A stretch of DNA of 64,000 nt from Clostridia bacterium (lineage in GTDB: Bacteria; Bacillota; Clostridia; Peptostreptococcales; Acidaminobacteraceae). Position 1 is the stretch's first letter. Each line of letters starts with the position of its first letter. Shown piece after piece: positions 56,873-64,000 of this stretch. The notes below the pieces were generated by a model, which was not told the DNA's origin, searched no databases, and was given only the letters and a program-made list of their open reading frames with translations. Both the position numbers and the translations under genes were made by a program. The stretch covers positions 1 through 64,000 of the forward strand of contig JAFGVN010000073.1 of the NCBI GenBank assembly GCA_016937975.1. The letters are read 5' to 3'.

Positions 56873-59800
56873 ATGGGTAAAGTTTTTAAGACTATGGATG
56901 GTAACTCGGCTGCTGCATACGTATCATATGCATTTACAGATGTAGCTGCTATCTATCCTATCACGCCATCTTCTGACATGGCTCAACATGTTGATGAAAT
57001 GGCTGCATATGGCAAGAAAAATATCTTCGGCCAAGAAGTATTGGTATCTGAGTTACAATCTGAAGGTGGTGCTTCAGGTGCTGTTCACGGTTCACTTCAA
57101 GGTGGTGCGTTAACAACTACTTACACTGCTTCTCAAGGTTTACTATTAATGATTCCAAACATGTACAAGATTGCTGGTGAATTGTTACCATGTGTATTCC
57201 ACGTATCAGCAAGAGCACTTGCAACGCACGCATTATCGATCTTCGGCGATCATTCTGACGTTATGGCTGCAAGACAAACAGGTTTTGCTATGTTAGCTTC
57301 TGGTTCAGTTCAAGAAGTTATGGATTTAGCAGGTGTTGCTCACTTGGCTACAATCAAGTCAAGAGTACCATTTGTTCATTTCTTTGATGGTTTCAGAACC
57401 TCACATGAAATTTCTAAAGTAGAGTTAATCGATTACTCTGAATTCGAAAAATTAATCGATATGGACGCTGTTCAAGCATTCAGAAACAATTCATTAAACC
57501 CTGAGAGACCTGTTACTAGAGGTACAGCTCAAAATCCAGATATCTTCTTCCAAGCAAAAGAAGCTTCAAACAAGTTCTACGAAGCAGTTCCTGCAATCGT
57601 TCAAAACTATATGGAAGAAATCTCAAAAGTTACAGGTAGATCATATAACTTATTTGATTACTATGGTGCAGCTGATGCAGACAGAGTTATCATTGCTATG
57701 GGTTCTGTAACTGAAACAATTGAAGAAACAATTGACTATTTAACAGCTAAAGGTGAAAAAGTTGGTATGATTAAAGTAAGACTTTACAGACCATTTGCAC
57801 CTGAATATATGTTAAAAGTATTACCTGAAACAGTTACTAAAATTGCTGTTTTAGATAGAACAAAAGAGCCAGGTGCTATTGGTGAACCATTATACTTAGA
57901 TATCAGATCTATGTTCTATGGTACTGATAGAACACCATTAATCGTTGGTGGTCGTTATGGTTTAGGTTCTAACGAAACTAACCCATCACAAATCAAAGCA
58001 GTTTATGATATGTTAGCTGCAGAACCAAAGAACAACTTCACAATTGGTATTGTTGATGACGTAACTAACCTTTCTTTAGATATTAAAGAAGAAATCGTTA
58101 CTGAACCAGCAGGTACAACTAGATGTATGTTCTGGGGTCTTGGTTCAGACGGTACTGTTGGTGCTAACAAGTCTGCAATCAAAATCATTGGTGACAACAC
58201 TGACTTATATGCACAAGGTTACTTCTCATATGACTCTAAGAAGTCTTATGGTATCACAGTTTCTCACTTAAGATTTGGTAAATCTAAGATTAGATCGACT
58301 TACTTAATTACAGAATCTGACTATGTAGCTTGTCATAACCAATCATATGTTGTTCAATACGACATGATGAAAGGTTTAAGAAAAGGTGGTACATTTGTAT
58401 TAAATACAAAGTGGACTGCTGAAGAGTTAGATGCTAACTTACCTGCTGCAATGAAGCAATACATTGCTAAAAACGAAATTAAATTCTACACAATCAACGC
58501 TGTTGACATTGCTGAAGAAATTGGCTTAGGTAACAGAATTAACATGGTAATGCAATCTGCATTCTTCAAGTTAGCTGAAGTTATCGATGTTGATGATGCA
58601 ATGAAATACTTAAAAGACGCGATTGTTAAAGCATATGGTAAAAAAGGTCAAAACATTGTAGACATGAACTACAAAGCAGTTGATGCAGGTGTTGATGCAC
58701 TTGTTAAAATTGATGTTCCTGCTGCATGGGCGACTACTACTGAAGGTCCTAAAATGGTATCTGACGGTAAAGAGGGTGACACTAAGTTTATCACTCAAAT
58801 CTTAAGACCAGTTGCTGCACAAAAAGGTAATGATCTTCCTGTATCTACATTTGTAGGTGTTGAAGATGGTACATTCGAAAACGGTTCAACTGACTTCGAA
58901 AAACGTGCAATTGCAACAAATGTTCCTGAGTGGCAAGTTGATAACTGTATCCAATGTAACCAATGTTCTTTGGTTTGTCCACATGCAGTTATTAGACCAT
59001 ACTTATTAGATGAAGCTGAAATGGCTAAAAAACCAGAATCATTTACGACTAAGAAAGCAATTGGTAAAGGTTTAGAAGGCTTAGAGTACAGAATCCAAGT
59101 TTCTACTCATGACTGTACAGGTTGTGGTGTTTGTGCTCAAGTTTGTCCATCTAAAGAAAAATCTCTTGTAATGAAACCATTAGATTCTCAAGATGTTCAG
59201 TTAGACAATTATGCATTCGCTAGAACAGTTGTGGTTAAAAACGATAGAATGGCTAAAACAACAGTTAAAGGCTCTCAATTCGCTCAACCATTATTTGAGT
59301 TCTCAGGTGCTTGTGCTGGTTGTGGTGAAACTGCTTACATGAAAGCTGTTACACAATTATATGGTGATAGAATGATCCAAGCAAATGCAACAGGTTGTTC
59401 TTCAATCTGGGGTGGTTCTGCTCCTGCTACACCTTACACTAAAAATGCAAAAGGTCATGGTCCTGCATGGGCGAACTCTTTATTCGAAGACAACGCTGAG
59501 TATGGTTATGGTATTGCATTAGGTGTTAAGACTGTAAGAAATCAATTAAAAGCTCAAGCTGAAAAAGTTGTTGCTGCTGCTCCAGAGTTAGCTGAAACTT
59601 TCCAAGCTTGGATTGACAATATGTTAGATGCTGAAGGTTCAAGAGCTGCTTCTGAAGCAGTAAGAGCTGTTATTGCGAATGGTCATGCTCATGCTGACGT
59701 ACAAGCTGCATTTGACTTCATCAAGAAAAACGATGAATACTTGGTTAAAAAATCAGTATGGATCGTTGGTGGTGACGGATGGGCTTATGACATCGGTTAT

Positions 59801-60403
59801 GGTGGTTTAGATCATGTATTAGCTTCTGGTGAAGATGTAAACGTATTAGTATTCGATACTGAAGTTTACTCAAATACTGGTGGTCAAGCTTCTAAATCTA
59901 CACCTACAGCTGCTGTTGCTAAGTTTGCTGCATCTGGTATGAAAGTTAAGAAGAAAGATCTTGGTATGATCGCTACAACTTATGGCTATGTATATGTTGC
60001 TCAAGTTGGTATGGGTGCAAACCAAAATCAATTTATGAAAGCTTTAGTTGAAGCTGAATCATACAATGGTCCATCATTGATCATCTGTTACTCTCCATGT
60101 ATCGCTCATGGTTTAAAAACAGGTATGTCATCAGCTCAAGATAGAATCAAACAAGCTGTGGATGCTGGTTACTGGCATTTATGGAGATTCGACCCAAGAT
60201 TAAAAGCTGAAGGTAAGAATCCATTTATCTTAGACTCTAAAGAGCCTACTGCAAGCTACCAAGACTTTATCAAAGGTGAAGCTAGATATACAATCCTTAT
60301 GAACCAATTCCCACAAGAAGCAGAAAGATTATTTGCTAAAGCTGAAGCTGACGCTAAAGATCGTTATGATTCTTATGTAAGAATGGCGAATATGCAATAC
60401 TAA
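56873..60403 (+). CDS. nifJ: Pyruvate:ferredoxin (flavodoxin) oxidoreductase
   Basis: MDGNSAAAYVSYAFTDVAAIYPITPSSDMAQHVDE; ferredoxin motifs CIQCNQCSLVCPHAVI and CTGCGVCAQVCPSKEKSL; TPP part GACAGCGETAYMK. Confidence 0.97.
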   Translation: MGKVFKTMDGNSAAAYVSYAFTDVAAIYPITPSSDMAQHVDEMAAYGKKNIFGQEVLVSELQSEGGASGAVHGSLQGGALTTTYTASQGLLLMIPNMYKIAGELLPCVFHVSARALATHALSIFGDHSDVMAARQTGFAMLASGSVQEVMDLAGVAHLATIKSRVPFVHFFDGFRTSHEISKVELIDYSEFEKLIDMDAVQAFRNNSLNPERPVTRGTAQNPDIFFQAKEASNKFYEAVPAIVQNYMEEISKVTGRSYNLFDYYGAADADRVIIAMGSVTETIEETIDYLTAKGEKVGMIKVRLYRPFAPEYMLKVLPETVTKIAVLDRTKEPGAIGEPLYLDIRSMFYGTDRTPLIVGGRYGLGSNETNPSQIKAVYDMLAAEPKNNFTIGIVDDVTNLSLDIKEEIVTEPAGTTRCMFWGLGSDGTVGANKSAIKIIGDNTDLYAQGYFSYDSKKSYGITVSHLRFGKSKIRSTYLITESDYVACHNQSYVVQYDMMKGLRKGGTFVLNTKWTAEELDANLPAAMKQYIAKNEIKFYTINAVDIAEEIGLGNRINMVMQSAFFKLAEVIDVDDAMKYLKDAIVKAYGKKGQNIVDMNYKAVDAGVDALVKIDVPAAWATTTEGPKMVSDGKEGDTKFITQILRPVAAQKGNDLPVSTFVGVEDGTFENGSTDFEKRAIATNVPEWQVDNCIQCNQCSLVCPHAVIRPYLLDEAEMAKKPESFTTKKAIGKGLEGLEYRIQVSTHDCTGCGVCAQVCPSKEKSLVMKPLDSQDVQLDNYAFARTVVVKNDRMAKTTVKGSQFAQPLFEFSGACAGCGETAYMKAVTQLYGDRMIQANATGCSSIWGGSAPATPYTKNAKGHGPAWANSLFEDNAEYGYGIALGVKTVRNQLKAQAEKVVAAAPELAETFQAWIDNMLDAEGSRAASEAVRAVIANGHAHADVQAAFDFIKKNDEYLVKKSVWIVGGDGWAYDIGYGGLDHVLASGEDVNVLVFDTEVYSNTGGQASKSTPTAAVAKFAASGMKVKKKDLGMIATTYGYVYVAQVGMGANQNQFMKALVEAESYNGPSLIICYSPCIAHGLKTGMSSAQDRIKQAVDAGYWHLWRFDPRLKAEGKNPFILDSKEPTASYQDFIKGEARYTILMNQFPQEAERLFAKAEADAKDRYDSYVRMANMQY

Positions 60404-60410
60404 TGAAATG

Positions 60411-60438
60411 AAGACATCTCTTAGGAGATGTCTTTTTT
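60411..60438 (+). terminator. Rho-independent terminator
   Basis: AAGACATCTC-TTA-GGAGATGTCTT plus T tract. Confidence 0.9.
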
Positions 60439-60440
60439 TC

Positions 60441-60470
60441 ACTTAACTGTTGCGTGCGCAACAATTAAGT
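60441..60470. promoter_or_regulatory. MarR-type operator
   Basis: ACTTAAcTGTTGCG-TG-CGCAACAaTTAAGT, 30-bp near-perfect palindrome. Confidence 0.75.
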
Positions 60471-60494
60471 GTTATACTATGTCTGGAGGGTGTT

Positions 60495-60947
60495 ATGAAT
60501 CTTTATAAAATTGAGTGGGCTTTATCCTTGCTTTCGAAATACAGTCATATTGTTTTGGAAGAGGGCAATGATATAACAAAAACCAATATGTTGTTTATTA
60601 TTCATTTATACCATAGGCCGAATATTCATCAGGATCAGTTGGCAGAAATGTTTAAAATGAACCGTTCAAGTGTCACGAGAAGTATTCAAACTCTTAAAGA
60701 GATGCATTGGGGTGAAAGTGTTCTAGATCATGAAAATAAACGTGCAAATTTAGTGAAATTAACAACACTGGGCGAAGAAAAGTATAAAAGTATAATGAAC
60801 CAACTCTTGGAATGGATTGGTGTTTTGACAAAAGATATGACGCCAGAAGAAGTACAAACAGGGATGAATTTTTTAGAAAAAATGACAGCAAATGCTTGTA
60901 AAACTTTAGGTGATCATCATATTATTCAACTGATGGAGAGGATGTAG
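60495..60947 (+). CDS. MarR-family regulator
   Basis: HRPNIHQDQLAEMFKMNRSSVTRSIQTLKEM...DHENKRANLVKLTTLGEEKY; RBS GGAGGG. Confidence 0.88.
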   Translation: MNLYKIEWALSLLSKYSHIVLEEGNDITKTNMLFIIHLYHRPNIHQDQLAEMFKMNRSSVTRSIQTLKEMHWGESVLDHENKRANLVKLTTLGEEKYKSIMNQLLEWIGVLTKDMTPEEVQTGMNFLEKMTANACKTLGDHHIIQLMERM

Positions 60948-60948
60948 T

Positions 60949-61311
60949 ATGTTAATTTATGCAATTGTAGCCATGATCCTTGCAGTGACTTTTTATACAA
61001 CTGCAGTATTTATGGAGAAGAAATCAGGTATTTTAAATAAAAGAGCGTTATTGATTTTTTCTGGAGGACTTGTATTTGATACAATTGGGACAACATTAAT
61101 GAGTGAAATGAGTTCAGGATTTAAATTTGATATTCATGGTATTACAGGTGCGGTAGCACTTTCGTTAATGTTGATTCACGTTATTTGGGCATGGTGGGTA
61201 TTCGTAAAGGGTTCTCAAAAGCAAAAAGAGAATTTTCACAAGTTTTCATTTTATGTTTGGTTGATTTGGCTATTCTCATTTTTTACAGGTATGATCCTGA
61301 ATATTTTTTAA
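60949..61311 (+). CDS. HsmA-like small membrane protein
   Basis: Four predicted TM segments; GGLVFDTIGTTLMSEMSSGFKFDIHGITGAVAL. Confidence 0.65.
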   Translation: MLIYAIVAMILAVTFYTTAVFMEKKSGILNKRALLIFSGGLVFDTIGTTLMSEMSSGFKFDIHGITGAVALSLMLIHVIWAWWVFVKGSQKQKENFHKFSFYVWLIWLFSFFTGMILNIF

Positions 61312-61346
61312 AAGAAAAGCATATCCTTTATCATGAAGGATATGCT
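61312..61346. terminator. Convergent terminator
   Basis: AAGCATATCCTT-N6-AAGGATATGCTT. Confidence 0.8.
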
Positions 61347-61630
61347 TACATTTTTTCTAATATTTTTTCAAGTAAATCACCTATTCGTGTTAAGGATTCG
61401 TTCAGTGCTGACAGAGAATTGTGATCTTTCATATGGATATCTTCAGGATCAAGTTCTAGGATTTCCAGGACTTTTTTCAGTTGAGCAGCAGGCAATGGCT
61501 TATTACCTTTCTCATAATATGAATAAGCTGGCTGAGAAATGTTCAGCTTATTGGCCATTTCTCTTTGTGTATAACCTTTTTCTTTTCTTGTATTTTGAAT
61601 AACTTCCTTGATACCACGAATATTCGTCAT
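61346..61630 (-). CDS. XRE-family HTH regulator
   Basis: NTRKEKGYTQREMANKLNISQPAYSYYEKGNKPLPAAQLKKVLEIL. Confidence 0.9.
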   Translation of the reverse strand: MTNIRGIKEVIQNTRKEKGYTQREMANKLNISQPAYSYYEKGNKPLPAAQLKKVLEILELDPEDIHMKDHNSLSALNESLTRIGDLLEKILEKM

Positions 61631-61653
61631 AAAACCTCCAGTAATCGTAAATC

Positions 61654-62988
61654 TTATTGCAATTGCTCCCCTTTATTAAATTTTACAAAACTATACAATA
61701 TCATGAAAATTGGAGATATATAACACAATAGGGCATATGGACCATATTGAAGAGCTGATATGCCTGTTAAACCTGTAATGATTAATGCGTTTACATTCCA
61801 AAATTCAATAGGAGCAATAATGGTCCCTGAATCCGAAATGACCCGTGCTAAAATTTCTGCACTGAGTTGCTTTTGTTGAAATGGCTCTTTTAAAGTTTGT
61901 GCTGGGATGATGATACCAACGGTTTGATCACAGGTAATAGAAGTGAGAAACATGCTTAAAAGACTAGTTTTAAGGATTAACTCAGATTGCTTTCTCGTTT
62001 TGTGAAGTACCAAATGAATTAATGGATCTAATAATTTACCGGCCATAAGGAGTCCTGTGAGAAAAACTGCCATGGAGACAATAATGAGTACTTCTACCAT
62101 AGGCAGGATACCACCACCTTTAAAAATATCCATTAGAAAAGCATCTTCTACTTGAATATGATAACCAAAAATCACATATTTAAGCCAGTCCAAAGTTGAG
62201 ACTTGTTGTATGATGATGGCGCTTAAACTACCGAGGATAAACATAATCATCATATTTAATGTTGTTGGCAAATTGATTACAGCAAAGATCAACATTAATG
62301 CAGGAATGACGAGTAAACCCAGACTAATATCGTAAATCTCATAAATATTGCTTTGGAGACTGCTGATTTCCATGGGTATGTTGCTTTGATATCTACCATT
62401 TAGAAATCCATAAAGAACAGCCGTTATTAAAATGACTGGCAGCAAAGTTTTAAGAGCTGTCCTTAGATAACTTTTATAGTCAATATGTGTCACTTGAAGT
62501 GTAAGATTCACTAATGCTGAAACCGGGGAGATCTTATCAGAGATAAAAGCACCTGAAACGATACAACCGATGATAACGGCCTTTGGGTATCCCAAGGGCA
62601 TAGCCAAAGCTAAAAAAACAATACCAATTGTTGAAAATGTACCTAAACCAGTGCCCATAACTAGAGAGATGATCATGGTACCTAAGAACGTAATTAACAA
62701 TAGATTCATATGTTCTGCAAAATTCAAGCCATAGAATATAATCGTTGGCAATAATCCAGAAGACATCCATACCGTGATGTTGGCACCAAGTAAAATAATA
62801 ATGGCGAATACAGATTTACATTGATACACTTGATGCAGTGCACTTTTAATATGGTTTTTCTTATCCCTTGTACTCAGAAGCACAACAGCAATAGGCAAAA
62901 TGAAGCCAAATGCCAAAGATATCTTAAGGTATACAGCGGTACTGATTGAAAGTACCAATATACCTAGAATCCAGATGGTCCTTTTCAT
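61654..62988 (-). CDS. NhaC-type Na+/H+ antiporter family membrane protein
   Basis: Polytopic; GTGLGTFSTIGIVFLALAMPLGYP, GAFISDKISPVSALVNL. Confidence 0.82.
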   Translation of the reverse strand: MKRTIWILGILVLSISTAVYLKISLAFGFILPIAVVLLSTRDKKNHIKSALHQVYQCKSVFAIIILLGANITVWMSSGLLPTIIFYGLNFAEHMNLLLITFLGTMIISLVMGTGLGTFSTIGIVFLALAMPLGYPKAVIIGCIVSGAFISDKISPVSALVNLTLQVTHIDYKSYLRTALKTLLPVILITAVLYGFLNGRYQSNIPMEISSLQSNIYEIYDISLGLLVIPALMLIFAVINLPTTLNMMIMFILGSLSAIIIQQVSTLDWLKYVIFGYHIQVEDAFLMDIFKGGGILPMVEVLIIVSMAVFLTGLLMAGKLLDPLIHLVLHKTRKQSELILKTSLLSMFLTSITCDQTVGIIIPAQTLKEPFQQKQLSAEILARVISDSGTIIAPIEFWNVNALIITGLTGISALQYGPYALLCYISPIFMILYSFVKFNKGEQLQ

Positions 62989-62989
62989 G

Positions 62990-63445
62990 TTACTCCTTTA
63001 AAGTTGCGATTAATTTGATTGGATTCACAATAAGTGAAATTGCTTCTTCTATGGATTTTACTACTAAATCAGAATTTAAAATCGCTTGGGTCGAACAGCC
63101 CTCGTGTCCAATGACAGCAATGCTGATGGCAGCCTTCTTTAACATATGTCTGTCGATGGTCCCATTGCCTATAGCAATACAGGTTTTAGGATTTAAGGTT
63201 TCAATAAATTCACCTTTTTCTAGTCCGGTTTTGGTTTCCACGAGTGTAACATTTGTCATTTGAAACTGTTCTCTTACATTGCCATAGGTATCTCCAGTTA
63301 AAACATATACTTTAAAATCCTTTGATAATGCGTTGAGAAGGGGTTGTATATTTAGCAAATGGCCATCATTTGCAATGGTTCCATTATAATCAAATAAGAT
63401 GTGATGAATCATCATAGATTCGTATCCAGGAATTTCTAATTTCAT
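62990..63445 (-). CDS. HAD-superfamily hydrolase
   Basis: ILFDYNGTIANDG, VYVLTGDTYG, CIAIGNGTIDRHMLKKA. Confidence 0.82.
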   Translation of the reverse strand: MKLEIPGYESMMIHHILFDYNGTIANDGHLLNIQPLLNALSKDFKVYVLTGDTYGNVREQFQMTNVTLVETKTGLEKGEFIETLNPKTCIAIGNGTIDRHMLKKAAISIAVIGHEGCSTQAILNSDLVVKSIEEAISLIVNPIKLIATLKE

Positions 63446-63597
63446 AATACCTCCAATATGAATAGAATATAGCGAAATCTTTGAAAATACAACAGACTTC
63501 ATTGAAAAAAACTGGATATTAACATATAATGAAAACAGTTTAAGGGAAGATAATTTTGGTAATTATATGAAGGGAGGCTAAAATGGAAGGAGATTCT

Positions 63598-63765
63598 ATG
63601 AATCATTGGAAATGTACAAAATGCAGTTATGTCTATAAGCCGGAAAGAGGCGACTGGATTCATGACATTGAAAAGGGTACACCTTTTGAAGAGCTGCCGG
63701 AATATTGGAAATGTCCAACCTGTGGACAACCAAAGTTTTTATTTGAGGAGGTTATAGATGAATAA
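63598..63765 (+). CDS. Rubredoxin
   Basis: WKCTKCSYVYKPERGD...FEELPEYWKCPTCGQPK. Confidence 0.92.
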   Translation: MNHWKCTKCSYVYKPERGDWIHDIEKGTPFEELPEYWKCPTCGQPKFLFEEVIDE

Positions 63766-64000
63766 TGTAGTAGCAAAAGCTTTGAGTGAACAAGTGAACA
63801 AAGAATTTTTCTCGGCTTACTTATATTTGGCAATGAATCAACATTTTGAAGATGAAAATATGCCTGGTATGGCAAATTGGATGTATCAACAATTTTTAGA
63901 AGAACAATTTCATGCTAAAAAAATGTTGAAATATTTAAACTCAAGAGGCGTAAAAGTAGATCTTGAGCAAATTGATAAGCCACAAGTTAAGTGGGATTCA
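63758..64000 (+). CDS. Non-heme ferritin, 3' truncated by window edge
   Basis: MNNVVAKALSEQVNKEFFSAYLYLAMNQHFEDENMPGMANWMYQQFLEEQFHAKKMLKYL. Confidence 0.93.
   Translation, partial: MNNVVAKALSEQVNKEFFSAYLYLAMNQHFEDENMPGMANWMYQQFLEEQFHAKKMLKYLNSRGVKVDLEQIDKPQVKWDS

Noticed and set aside
62946-63263. 105-aa plus-strand ORF
   Set aside because: Antisense to the HAD hydrolase gene, which has clear motifs
1-64000. CRISPR arrays, transposases, integrases, prophage genes
   Set aside because: None recognised on reading the ORFs and intergenic regions; no long tandem repeats found

Overview
Low-GC, gene-dense chromosomal window from what looks like an anaerobic Firmicute (clostridial type). This is inferred from PFOR, a SAM-I riboswitch, a T-box, DUF39/NIL homocysteine genes, 2-hydroxyacyl-CoA dehydratase-activase-type proteins, and GerW/DUF2953 genes. 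No rRNA, tRNA, CRISPR array, phage or transposon was recognised. Main blocks: (1) lipoproteins, one a C39-like peptidase; (2) a self-contained PTS (EIIC, LevR-type activator, HPr, EIIB, EIIA, MupG-like protein, Enzyme I) with two sigma-54 promoters and matching upstream palindromes; (3) a divergent uracil-DNA glycosylase and an alkyltransferase-like protein; (4) a giant fused CoA-dehydratase-activase-like protein; (5) an ECF sigma/anti-sigma pair between GerW and DUF2953 genes; (6) c-di-GMP genes with altered catalytic motifs; (7) T-box plus tyrS; (8) ABC exporter; (9) a SAM-riboswitch operon for homocysteine/methionine synthesis; (10) a two-component system, lytic transglycosylase and nuclease-helicase fusion; (11) a short flagellin-like orphan next to a glycosyltransferase cluster, one member of which carries a cNMP-binding-like domain; (12) a MarR/azoreductase/pirin operon with two matching operators; (13) PFOR with a leader of four consecutive hairpins; (14) MarR/HsmA-like, NhaC-type antiporter, HAD, rubredoxin and ferritin genes. 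The most interesting candidates are the cNMP-domain glycosyltransferase locus, the sigma-54-controlled complete PTS, the GerW-ECF-DUF2953 arrangement, the PFOR leader and the structured region before the lytic transglycosylase. All family names come from reading motifs by eye. No database search was run.
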